Assembly: GCA_016235345.1 (NCBI GenBank)
Contig: JACRLG010000034.1
Location: forward strand, 1 to 46,224
Reading direction: 5' to 3'
Source of the DNA: Deltaproteobacteria bacterium
GTDB taxonomy: Bacteria; Desulfobacterota; Desulfobacteria; Desulfobacterales; Desulfatibacillaceae
DNA length: 46,224 bases
Below the pieces are notes generated by a model, which saw nothing but the letters and a program-made list of their open reading frames with translations, searched no databases and was not told where the DNA came from. Made by a program: the position numbers and the translations under genes. Positions 1 through 8,522 of this stretch are shown in pieces; position 1 is the stretch's first letter, and the number at the start of each line of letters is the position of its first letter.

Positions 1-362
1 GCCCCGGTTTCCGCTATCACCTTTTTCTTGCCCATCCACCTGGCAAGAAGGGCCTGGCCCAGGGTGTTGTTGATCTTGTGTGCGCCGGTGTGGGCCAAAT
101 CCTCGCGCTTCAAGTAGATTTTGGCCCCGCCCAGTTTTTCCGTGAGCCTTTTGGCCAGAAACAGGGGCGTGGGCCGTCCGGTGTAACGGGTCAGGAGTTC
201 AAGAAGCTCGGCGGTGAAACGGGGATCGTCCTTCACCCCGGCGTAGGCTTTTTGAAGCTCCAGAATGGCGGGTATGAGGGTTTCGGCAACGTACCGGCCC
301 CCGAAGCGCCCGAAATAGCCGCGTTCATCGGGAATAGCGGAATTCTGCATTATTTGGCTCAT
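1..362 (-). CDS. trpB: Tryptophan synthase beta subunit, 5' part only
   Basis: TrpB condenses indole with serine to make tryptophan, using pyridoxal phosphate. About 120 N-terminal residues are visible, and the gene runs off the left edge of the window. The N-terminus carries [17 protein letters not shown], typical of TrpB, and HTGAHKINN contains the lysine that binds PLP. The ATG at 362 overlaps the trpF stop by one base (TGATG), so the two genes are probably translationally coupled. It is the last gene of the trp operon seen here; trpA presumably lies outside. Identification is secure from the motifs and the operon context. Confidence 0.96.
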   Translation of the reverse strand, partial: MSQIMQNSAIPDERGYFGRFGGRYVAETLIPAILELQKAYAGVKDDPRFTAELLELLTRYTGRPTPLFLAKRLTEKLGGAKIYLKREDLAHTGAHKINNTLGQALLARWMGKKKVIAETG

Positions 363-1024
363 CAAAAAATCCTCCTGGTATTTCGGGGCGGCAAGGCCCT
401 TATGGCGTCCATGAAGGCCCGCACCCTTTTTTCATCCTTTTTTCCATAGGCGCTTTCAAGGGCCGAGCTTGCGTCAAGCGCGTCGGCCTTGGCGCCGGTT
501 GCGGCAAAGGCCGCGTTTTCGGCGGATAAGCCCCCGGCAAGAATCATGGGGACCTCCCCTGTTACCCCCAAAGCTTCGGTCCAGTCCCATGTTTTTGCGT
601 TTCCGCCCGGAAGCGCGCCCTCCGCACATTCCATCAGAAAGGCGTCGGGCCGGTAGAGGGCAGCGTCGATAAAATTAGGTGCGCGGTTGATAAAAAGCAC
701 CTTTATTACCCTTATTCCGCTTGCCCGAAGTTCATCCACAGTTTCCGGCGGCTCCTGGCCGTGGAGCTGGGCCCATTCTATGCCCGAAGTTCTGGCGTGG
801 GCAAGCACGCTTTGGGCCGTTTCATTGACGAAAACCCCCACAGCCGCCACCGAAGGCGGCAGGGCGTCCGTCACGGCCCGCGCCTGCCCGTCGGTAACGA
901 ATCTTGGACTTTTGGGGTAAAAAACCAGGCCCACTGCGTCGGCCCCGAAACCCGCGCACATCAGGGCATCTTCCGGGGTGGTTATTCCGCAGATTTTGAC
1001 CTGGACCCTTTCGCTTCCCTTCAT
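362..1024 (-). CDS. trpF: Phosphoribosylanthranilate isomerase
   Basis: This 220-residue protein has the usual length of monofunctional TrpF, which converts phosphoribosylanthranilate to CdRP in tryptophan synthesis. The N-terminal [12 protein letters not shown] is the family signature with the catalytic Cys. [14 protein letters not shown] and the C-terminal [10 protein letters not shown] belong to the phosphate-binding TIM-barrel strands. The ATG overlaps the end of trpC by four bases (ATGA), and the stop overlaps the trpB start. It is a stand-alone gene, not fused to trpC as in enteric bacteria. Confidence 0.96.
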   Translation of the reverse strand: MKGSERVQVKICGITTPEDALMCAGFGADAVGLVFYPKSPRFVTDGQARAVTDALPPSVAAVGVFVNETAQSVLAHARTSGIEWAQLHGQEPPETVDELRASGIRVIKVLFINRAPNFIDAALYRPDAFLMECAEGALPGGNAKTWDWTEALGVTGEVPMILAGGLSAENAAFAATGAKADALDASSALESAYGKKDEKRVRAFMDAIRALPPRNTRRIF

Positions 1025-1821
1025 GATGCCATGCCTTTAAGATTGCGAAGCATGGCTGTGGGGTCGGGTGATTTCACCAGGGTTTCGCCGATCAGAAAAT
1101 TGCACACCCCGGAATCCATAATCCTTAAAATGTCCTCACGGCTTTTTATGCCGCTTTCGCACACGGCCTTTTTGTCCTGTGGGAGGAGCTTGCTTAGCCG
1201 CTCCGTGGTTCCGATGTCGGTAACAAAGGTCTTTAAGTTGCGGTTGTTGATGCCGACAAGTTCCGCCCCGGCTTTGAGCGCCCTTTCAAGCTCGCATTCC
1301 TCGTGCACCTCAACAAGGGCCGTCATCTTAAACTCTTTCGCAAGCTTTATCGCCTCGGCCAGGAAAGCGTCGTCAAGGGCCGCCACGATGAGCAGAATTG
1401 CGTCCGCGCCCATCACCACGGTTTCGAAAACCTGATAAGTGGAAACGATGAAGTCCTTGCGCAGAACCGGCAGGGTGGAGCTTTGCCGTGCGCTTCCAAG
1501 GTCGCCTTCCAGGGCCTTGAAAAAGGGGGCGTCCGTAAGAACCGAGATGCAGGACGCCCCGCCTTTCTCATAGGCCCTGGCCAGGGCCGCCGGGTCGAGG
1601 TCCGGGCAAAGCGGCCCCTTGGAGGGGGAGGCCCGCTTGATCTCGGCAATGATGCAGGCATCCCGCGAGCCGGGCTCGGATAAAGCGCCGAAAAAATCGC
1701 GCTTCCTTCCCACGAGCAGGGCCTTTTCCCAGAGAGCCTCCTCGCAGGTCCTCAGGCGGGACTCCTCAACCTGCCTCATCTTTTCAACCAGGATCGTTTC
1801 CAGAAAATCCGGCTTGTCCAT
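1021..1821 (-). CDS. trpC: Indole-3-glycerol-phosphate synthase
   Basis: TrpC closes the indole ring from CdRP. The 266-residue TIM barrel shows IIAEIKRASPSKG near residue 58 (catalytic Glu and Lys), LRKDFIVSTYQVFE, LVEVHEECELERAL, VGINNRNLKTF and a C-terminal AVCESGIKSREDI followed by FLIGETLVKS. These are the canonical motifs in the right order. The ATG start has an N-terminal helix typical of the family. A 57-base gap separates it from trpD upstream, and it overlaps trpF downstream by four bases. Confidence 0.96.
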   Translation of the reverse strand: MDKPDFLETILVEKMRQVEESRLRTCEEALWEKALLVGRKRDFFGALSEPGSRDACIIAEIKRASPSKGPLCPDLDPAALARAYEKGGASCISVLTDAPFFKALEGDLGSARQSSTLPVLRKDFIVSTYQVFETVVMGADAILLIVAALDDAFLAEAIKLAKEFKMTALVEVHEECELERALKAGAELVGINNRNLKTFVTDIGTTERLSKLLPQDKKAVCESGIKSREDILRIMDSGVCNFLIGETLVKSPDPTAMLRNLKGMAS

Positions 1822-1878
1822 TATACCGTCCCTTACGGATCGAGGCGCTCTCTTCCCCCCAGAAAAGAGCCGTCTGTT

Positions 1879-2889
1879 TTAAGATTTCATGAAAGCAACA
1901 AGGTCATCCAGCTTTTTTAACGCAGCCCCGGATTCGATGGATTTTCGGGCAAGGGGTACTGCGTCGGAAAAATCCCTGGCAAGGCCCGTGACTATCAGGG
2001 CGGCGGCGGCATTGGCCACCACCACGTCGGCACAGGCTCCGGGCTCGCCCGAAAGGACCATGCGGGTGATTTCGGCATTCCGGGCCGGAGTTCCGCCGCG
2101 AAGGTCCTCTATCAGCCATCGCCTTCCTATTATCTGCTCAGGGCTTATGTCATAGGTGCGGACATGGCCGTCCCTGAGTTCGGAAATCCTGGTCTTTTCG
2201 CACACGGATATTTCATCCAACCCCTCGTGGCCGTGAACCACGAAGGCCCGCTTGGCTTTCAAGAGATTAAGGGCGGACGCGAACATTTCCGTCAGCTTGG
2301 GATCGTATACCCCTAAAACCTGATATCCCGCGCCCGCCGGGTTGGTGAGGGGGCCCAGCATATTGAAAATCGAGCGTATGCCCACCTCTTTTCTGGCCCT
2401 GGCCGCGTGCTTCATGGCCCCGTGATAAAGGGGGGCGAAGAGAAAACCTATGCCCACAGCGGCTATGGCCTCCTCCACCTTTTCTGGCGGAGCCATTACG
2501 TTGACCCCCAGGGCCTCAAGGACGTCGGCTGAACCGCTCTTGCTGGAGGCGGCCCGGTTGCCGTGCTTGGCCACGGTCACCCCCGCGCCCGCCACCACGA
2601 AGGCGGACGTGGTGGAGATGTTGAAGGTGTTCTTGCCGTCGCCGCCCGTGCCGCAGGTGTCCACCACAACTCCTCCGGGGGTCTGGACCCTGACGGCCTT
2701 CCTTCGCATGGCCCTGGCCGCGCCGGCCAATTCCTCGAAGCTCTCCCCCTTGGCTGCAAGGGCGGCCATGAACGCGCCTATCTGGGCGTCGGTCAGATCC
2801 CCGGCCATCAAGAGGTCCATCAGCCGGGTGGCTTCTTCCTCGTAAAGATCGTAACCCGCCACTATTTTCTGCAATGTTTCGGTAAACAT
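1879..2889 (-). CDS. trpD: Anthranilate phosphoribosyltransferase
   Basis: TrpD transfers the phosphoribosyl group of PRPP to anthranilate. The protein has 336 residues, the normal size for a stand-alone enzyme. The PRPP/Mg loop is visible as VDTCGTGGDGKNTFNIST, followed by VAKHGNRAASSKSGSADVLE, both diagnostic. It is not fused to the glutaminase trpG. Gaps of 61 bases to trpG and 57 bases to trpC are the loosest joints of an otherwise tightly packed operon. Confidence 0.96.
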   Translation of the reverse strand: MFTETLQKIVAGYDLYEEEATRLMDLLMAGDLTDAQIGAFMAALAAKGESFEELAGAARAMRRKAVRVQTPGGVVVDTCGTGGDGKNTFNISTTSAFVVAGAGVTVAKHGNRAASSKSGSADVLEALGVNVMAPPEKVEEAIAAVGIGFLFAPLYHGAMKHAARARKEVGIRSIFNMLGPLTNPAGAGYQVLGVYDPKLTEMFASALNLLKAKRAFVVHGHEGLDEISVCEKTRISELRDGHVRTYDISPEQIIGRRWLIEDLRGGTPARNAEITRMVLSGEPGACADVVVANAAAALIVTGLARDFSDAVPLARKSIESGAALKKLDDLVAFMKS

Positions 2890-2950
2890 GAAAGCCTCCT
2901 TTTAAATAGCCGGATGCCGAAACTTTTCTTGGGTAATGCCTTCCCGGTCC

Positions 2951-3526
2951 CTAAAGCTCTCCGGCGAGAGTCAGGAAATTCCGCAACAGCCTCTTTCCCA
3001 CAGGGGTCATTATGGATTCGGGATGAAACTGGATTCCCTCCACGGGAAATTCCCTGTGGCGGATCCCCATGATTTCGCCGTCTTCAGACCTGGCCGTGAT
3101 TTGAAGGCAATCGGGGACGTGCTCCTCAAGAGCCGCAAGGCTGTGGTAGCGCATGGCGGTAAAGGGGTTCGGAAGGCCCGCGTAAACTCCAAGGCCGTCT
3201 GCGGTGACCTCGCTGGTCTTGCCGTGCATGAGGCTTTTCGCCTGCCCCACCCTGCCGCCGAAGGCCACGCAGATGGACTGGTGGCCCAGGCACACTCCGA
3301 GGATTGGCACGGTGGGCGACAGCGCACGGATAAGGGATACCGAAACCCCGGCGTCTTCCGGTGCCTTGGGTCCGGGGGAGATCACGATGCCCCTTGGGCG
3401 GGCTGCGGCGACTTCCTCCACCGTGACCGCGTCGTTGCGGGCCACCTCGACTTCCGCGCCCAGAATTTTGAGGTATTGTACTAAATTGTATGTGAAAGAG
3501 TCGTAATTGTCTATCATGAAAATCAT
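2951..3526 (-). CDS. trpG: Anthranilate synthase component II (glutamine amidotransferase)
   Basis: TrpG hydrolyses glutamine and passes ammonia to TrpE. The 191-residue class I amidotransferase has the N-terminal IDNYDSFTYNLVQYL, the nucleophile motif GVCLGHQSI, and the His-Glu pair in IQFHPESIMTP, so the full triad is present. The start at 3526 is preceded by GGAAGGAG, which lies inside the last codons of trpE, so ribosomes probably reinitiate here. The same protein could also serve as PabA for folate, as in many bacteria with a single copy; that is inference. Confidence 0.95.
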   Translation of the reverse strand: MIFMIDNYDSFTYNLVQYLKILGAEVEVARNDAVTVEEVAAARPRGIVISPGPKAPEDAGVSVSLIRALSPTVPILGVCLGHQSICVAFGGRVGQAKSLMHGKTSEVTADGLGVYAGLPNPFTAMRYHSLAALEEHVPDCLQITARSEDGEIMGIRHREFPVEGIQFHPESIMTPVGKRLLRNFLTLAGEL

Positions 3527-3530
3527 TGTG

Positions 3531-5020
<1,490 letters not shown>

Positions 5021-5024
<4 letters not shown>

Positions 5025-6052
5025 GCTGCCCCCTTGTCGGCCAAATCATCGCGGAAAAGAGCGTTGATTTTTTCGATGTCCCGGCAAAGGTCCGCGAACT
5101 GGGCCGGATAAAGGCTCTGGCCGCCGTCCGAAAGGGCCTTTTCCGGCTGGTTGTGAACCTCGATCATGAGCCCGTGCACGCCCACCGCCGCCGCCGCCCT
5201 GGCAAGGGGCGTCACCTGGCTTCGGACCCCTGCGGCGTGGCTTGGATCGACGATTATGGGCAGGTGGCTTTCATGCTTCACCACTGGGACGGCGGAGAGA
5301 TCCAGGGTATTTCTGCTGTGCATGGCGAAGGTTCTGAGGCCGCGCTCGCACAGGATCACGTCCATGTTGCCGCCTTCAAGTATGTATTCGGCGGCCATGA
5401 GCCATTCCTCGATGGTGGCCGACATGCCGCGCTTTAACATCACAGGCTTTCTGCTCTTTCCGGCGCGCTTCAGAAGCGTGAAGTTCTGCATGTTGCGGGC
5501 TCCTATCTGGACCACGTCGGCGTATTCCTCCACCATGTCGAAGACCTCGTGGTCCATGGCCTCGGTGATTACGGGAAGACCGGTCTCCTCGCGGACCTTC
5601 GCAAGAATCTTCAAGCCCTCCAGGCCCAGGCCCTGGAAGGAATATGGCGAGGTTCTGGGCTTGAAGGCCCCTCCCCGGAACATGGTGGCCCCGGCCTGTT
5701 TCACGTCGCGGGCTATGGAAAGGCACTGTTCCAGGCTCTCCACCGCGCATGGCCCGGCCATTATGGTGAAGCCGCCGTTTCCGACCTGTGTATTGCCCAC
5801 CTTGATCACCGTGTCCTCATGCTTGAACTCGCGGCCCACCAGTTTATAAGGTTTGGTGACGGGAATGGCCTCCCTCACCCCCGGCATGGCCAGAAAGAGC
5901 GAGGCGTCCACCGGCCTGTCGTTGTGAAGGATTCCTATGGCGGTGCGTTCCCCGCCGGGAATGGGGCGGGCGATGAATCCGCTTGCTTCGACTGCCTCGA
6001 TTACGGCTTTTATGTCCTCTTCGGTGGCGCTTTTTCTCATTACCAGCAGCAT
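5021..6052 (-). CDS. aroF: 3-deoxy-7-phosphoheptulonate (DAHP) synthase, type I-beta
   Basis: This enzyme condenses PEP with erythrose 4-phosphate, the first step of the shikimate pathway. The 343-residue protein has an N-terminal ferredoxin-like domain (about residues 1-65, starting MLLVMRKSATEEDI) followed by the KDSA/DAHPS barrel. The barrel shows IMAGPCAVES, MFRGGAFKPRTSPYSFQG, VLCERGLRTF, IVDPSHAAG and a C-terminal MIEVHNQPEKALSDG. This is the two-domain arrangement known from Thermotoga-type enzymes, in which the N-domain mediates Tyr/Phe feedback. GGAGG sits eight bases before the ATG. As the first structural gene of the trp operon it falls under the Trp attenuator. Confidence 0.94.
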
Positions 6053-6096
6053 GGTTTCATCCTCCGTTGGGTTGAATCATCGATTGAACCAAAATC

Positions 6097-6131
6097 AAAA
6101 GGGGCCTTGGGTTGTATCAACCCGCAGCCCC
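6097..6131 (-). terminator. Second terminator-like hairpin between attenuator and aroF
   Basis: On the minus strand GGGGC pairs with GCCCC, then after a 3/3 internal loop GGGTTG pairs perfectly with CAACCC around a three-base loop. TTTTGATTTT follows. It lies just past the trp attenuator terminator and 45 bases before the aroF start codon. It may be a back-up terminator or a structure that affects aroF translation; the sequence alone does not decide. Confidence 0.6.
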
Positions 6132-6139
6132 GAAAACTG

Positions 6140-6174
6140 AAAAAGGACCGCAGGCCTTTGCGCCCGTGGTCCTT
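6140..6174 (-). terminator. trp attenuator terminator (3:4 hairpin)
   Basis: Minus-strand AAGGACC pairs with GGTCCTT, and after one A/C mismatch CGGGC pairs with GCCTG (one G-U) around the loop GCAAAG, followed by TTTTTC. This is a standard intrinsic terminator. It lies 31 bases past the stop of the Trp-rich leader peptide, and its 5' arm contains the sequence that can pair instead with the leader. Confidence 0.88.
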
Positions 6175-6260
6175 CCGGAAATTTTGCCTTATGAAACTAA
6201 CGTGTTACGCGGCGTTTTCTCCGAAGGGGTTTGATTGGGCGCACGAGTACGAAGTGCGCC
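6159..6260 (-). promoter_or_regulatory. trp attenuator: mutually exclusive pairings 1:2 and 2:3
   Basis: Segment 1 (6254-6260, GGCGCAC on the minus strand) pairs perfectly with segment 2 (6238-6244, GTGCGCC) around a nine-base loop. Segment 2 read as TGCGCCC (6237-6243) also pairs perfectly with GGGCGCA (6159-6165), which lies in the 5' arm and loop of the terminator. A nested CCTTC (6223-6227) to GAAGG (6171-6175) pairing would extend that antiterminator. Segment 1 overlaps the third Trp codon of the leader, so a ribosome stalled there frees segment 2 and blocks the terminator. The logic is as in the enteric trp attenuators. Confidence 0.85.
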
Positions 6261-6306
6261 AGCACCAGACCCAACCGGAAAAACCTTTTGCGAAAACACG
6301 ATTCAT
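6205..6306 (-). CDS. trpL: trp operon leader peptide
   Basis: A 33-residue reading frame starts with ATG at 6306 behind GGAG spaced seven bases. Residues 10-17 read SGWVWCWR, with Trp at positions 12, 14 and 16. The frame ends in NPFGENAA and TAA. It encodes no structural protein; its role is to sense charged tRNA-Trp. The third Trp codon (6259-6261) overlaps attenuator segment 1. The spacing between the Trp codons, the hairpins and the terminator matches ribosome-stalling attenuation. It is longer than the 14-residue E. coli leader. Confidence 0.88.
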   Translation of the reverse strand: MNRVFAKGFSGWVWCWRTSYSCAQSNPFGENAA

Positions 6307-6335
6307 GAAAAAACTCCATTTGGCATCTTATGAAC

Positions 6336-6364
6336 CTCTAATCCAAGGCCAAGCTGCCTGTCAA
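6336..6364 (-). promoter_or_regulatory. Probable sigma-70-type promoter of the trp operon
   Basis: On the minus strand TTGACA (6359-6364) is a perfect -35 box. After 17 bases TTAGAG (6336-6341) is a weak -10 box. The start point would be near 6329, about 12 bases before the leader ribosome site. The -35 is convincing, the -10 is poor. No Trp-repressor operator was recognised. Confidence 0.6.
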
Positions 6365-6409
6365 GGAAAAATAGCATTACCGGCCGCTTCATACACAATA
6401 TCCAAAGGA

Positions 6410-6763
6410 TTACAGAAACACCTTGTAACTTATTTTCAAAACCTTTCCGAGACGTTTTGCCATGTTGACGCCTATGGGCCTCTTACCGTTTTCCATTTCC
6501 GAAATATGGCGCTGGGGGATACCGGTGATTTCGGAAAGGCGCGCCTGGGTTACTCCTTCCTTGCCGCGAGCGCCGCGCAGGGCGATTCCGGCAAGCTTTT
6601 TGGCGCCATATTCAGGGAAAGCCTCGCGCCACGGGATGACCTCGGAAGCCTCGGAAAAACCCAGGCCCACCAGAATCCTTACAGCCTCTTCCCTGCAGGA
6701 CGACGGCCCGACGAACCGGAGGACGACGTTTTCAATAGGGGGCTTTTTCGTGGTTTCCAACAT
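6410..6763 (-). CDS. XRE-family antitoxin of a HigBA/RelE-type module
   Basis: The 117-residue protein has a helix-turn-helix in its C-terminal half: EGVTQARLSEITGIPQRHIS followed by EMENGKRPIGVNMAKRLGKV, a typical XRE/Cro DNA-binding fold. The ATG at 6763 has a strong GGAGGTGA four bases upstream, located inside the toxin gene, and the two frames overlap by 32 bases. It should neutralise the toxin and repress the operon, as is usual for this family. The toxin-first order matches HigBA systems. The gene ends only 46 bases before the trp -35 box, with no terminator seen between them. Confidence 0.85.
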   Translation of the reverse strand: MLETTKKPPIENVVLRFVGPSSCREEAVRILVGLGFSEASEVIPWREAFPEYGAKKLAGIALRGARGKEGVTQARLSEITGIPQRHISEMENGKRPIGVNMAKRLGKVLKISYKVFL

Positions 6764-7010
6764 ATTTCACCTCCACAAGCCGAGCGGCGTTGTCCACTGA
6801 TTCCCATATCGCAACGTAGGTGGGACGGCCAATTTTAATGTGGCAATGATGCAGGTTGACGCCAAGCCTTCCATAATTTGGCCAGTTGCCTCGAACAGGT
6901 CCTCTCGCCTCAATGTCGAGCATAAGGGCCACCAGACGGGAGCGCACCGATTCCGGCAGCCTGGAAATGGTCTTTGCAGCCTTGTCAGTGATACCGACTG
7001 TCCATTTCAT
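6732..7010 (-). CDS. RelE/HigB-like toxin
   Basis: This 92-residue protein resembles the RelE/ParE-fold mRNA interferases. LPESVRSRLVALMLDIEARG matches the helical N-terminal part, and HHCHIKIGRPTYVAIWE with the terminal EVKYVGNHEKAPY matches the strand core and C-terminus of this family. I chose the ATG at 7010 (MKWTVGITDK). A TTG two codons earlier is possible, and neither has a clear ribosome site. It is the first gene of the pair and overlaps its antitoxin gene. Target and activity are inferred from family only. Confidence 0.82.
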   Translation of the reverse strand: MKWTVGITDKAAKTISRLPESVRSRLVALMLDIEARGPVRGNWPNYGRLGVNLHHCHIKIGRPTYVAIWESVDNAARLVEVKYVGNHEKAPY

Positions 7011-7277
7011 TTGCAATATACCAAAAATTAGTATTAAGTTAAAGAGAAAAACACTCTCATCAAACCGTAATGCGTTTACTAATCTTGCCTCAATTTCTTT
7101 ATCGTGTCAACCGCCGTCTTAAGGAAACCCATGTTTCACTGAAAATGATCCGCAAGCTGAAAACCTCCTTTTAAACCGCCGACAGGTGACCGCTTTCTCT
7201 TTGAACTTGACCGGGCCGCCGGTTTTTCGTATTCTGCCTGAACTCCCATCCGTAAAACCCCATAAGGAGTCCCCCCC

Positions 7278-8354
7278 ATGAGCGAAGATATTTACAGGCG
7301 GCTGCAAAAGGTGTTGGACACGCTTCCCAACGGTTTTCCCGAAACCCCCTCCGGGGTGGAGATCAAAATCCTCAAAAAGTGCTTCTCTCCTGATGAAGCA
7401 GAGCTTTTCTGCGACTTGAAGCTGAAGTTCGAGACGGCGGAGCAGATCGCCGCCCGCACGGGCCGCCCTCTTCCGGGCCTGGAGGAGAAGCTCCACTCCA
7501 TGTGGAAAAACGGACTGGTTTTCATGGTGGATTTTGGGACCGCAAAGGTTTACAAGATGCTTCCCTGGGCCTTCGGAATCTTCGAGTTCCAGCTTCACCG
7601 CATGGACAGGGAACTTGCCGAGCTTCTGGAACAGTACCAGGACTTTTCCAAGCAGTTTTTCAACAACACGCCCCAGCTCATGACGGTTGTTCCGATTGAG
7701 GAAAAAATCCCCGCCGAACACGTGGCGCTTCCCTACGAGTCGGTTTCCGCCATCATCGAAAAGGGCCTGTCCTTTGCCGTGGCCCAGTGCATCTGCAAAC
7801 AGGAAAAAAACCTTCTCGGCAAGGGCTGTGAAAAGCCCCAGGAGATCTGCCTGGCCATAGCTCCCGTTCCGGGGGTTTTCGAGAACCATTTCTGGGGCAG
7901 GCCCATTTCAAAGGACGAGGCCAAAAAGGTCCTGGGCCTTGCCGAGGAAAAGGGCCTGGTGCATCTTTCCTGGAACATCCAGGATGGCCAGTATTTCATC
8001 TGCAACTGCTGCGGCTGCTGCTGCGGCGTCCTGCGCTCCATGAACGAGCTTGGATGCACGAACGTCGTGAATTCGGCCTTCTACGCCGAAATCGACCCTG
8101 AAAAATGCATTGCCTGCGGGCTCTGCGCCGATGAGCGCTGCCAGGTGAAGGCCATAGAGGAAGACGGGGGCGTTTACAGGGTTGTAAAAGACAGGTGCAT
8201 AGGCTGCGGGCTGTGCGTCACCACCTGCCCCGAGGACGCCATCGCGCTTGTCCGCAAGCCCGCCGAAGAAGTTGTCACGCCGCCCGCCAACGAGGATGCG
8301 TGGTTCATCGAGCGCGGCCAAAAGCGCGGCGTGGATTTTTCCAAGTATATGTAA
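7278..8354 (+). CDS. 4Fe-4S ferredoxin-type protein with winged-helix-like N-terminus
   Basis: In this 358-residue protein the N-terminal 90 residues look like a helical or winged-helix domain (EQIAARTGRPLPGLEEKLHS). The middle holds scattered cysteines (AVAQCICKQEKNLLGKGC). The cluster CNCCGCCCG follows near residue 240. The C-terminal third has two ferredoxin motifs, CIACGLCADERCQ and CIGCGLCVTTCP. Such proteins are common in sulfate reducers and probably act in electron transfer; a partner is not evident here. AAGGAG precedes the ATG. The gene stands alone and is followed by a palindromic repeat. Confidence 0.85.
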   Translation: MSEDIYRRLQKVLDTLPNGFPETPSGVEIKILKKCFSPDEAELFCDLKLKFETAEQIAARTGRPLPGLEEKLHSMWKNGLVFMVDFGTAKVYKMLPWAFGIFEFQLHRMDRELAELLEQYQDFSKQFFNNTPQLMTVVPIEEKIPAEHVALPYESVSAIIEKGLSFAVAQCICKQEKNLLGKGCEKPQEICLAIAPVPGVFENHFWGRPISKDEAKKVLGLAEEKGLVHLSWNIQDGQYFICNCCGCCCGVLRSMNELGCTNVVNSAFYAEIDPEKCIACGLCADERCQVKAIEEDGGVYRVVKDRCIGCGLCVTTCPEDAIALVRKPAEEVVTPPANEDAWFIERGQKRGVDFSKYM

Positions 8355-8381
8355 CACCACATTAAAAGGCCAAAATTTGAA

Positions 8382-8496
8382 GGCTGTCAAAAAACGACGA
8401 ACGCGGAGCGCAAAAAACCAATGAGCAAGCGTACTTCAGTACGTGGCGGAATTGGTTTTGATGCGCGACACGGTAGTATCGCGTTTTTGGGCAGCC
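8382..8496 (+). repeat. GTAC-centred palindromic repeat, copy 1
   Basis: This imperfect long hairpin has outer arms GGCTGTCAAAAAACG and CGTTTTTGGGCAGCC (13 of 15 pair). Middle arms are AACCAAT and ATTGGTT, and the apex is GTAC-TTCA-GTAC at 8431-8442. It begins 28 bases after the stop of the Fe-S protein gene. Copies at 10648, 13268 and 15275 share the outer arms and apex. Copy 1 matches copy 3 closely when one is reverse-complemented. Confidence 0.85.
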
Positions 8497-8522
8497 AGAC
8501 CGTAAGTAAGGAAATGTAATAA

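Noticed and set aside
5549-6838. A 429-codon open frame on the plus strand
   Set aside because: It runs antisense through the DAHP synthase, the trp leader and the antitoxin, all supported by motifs. Its product has no recognisable family pattern and is explained by GC-rich third positions.
7015-7043. TTTAAC - 17 bases - TATATT as promoter of the toxin gene
   Set aside because: It would place the transcription start on or after the toxin ATG at 7010, so it would need a leaderless or shortened toxin. It is too weak to annotate.
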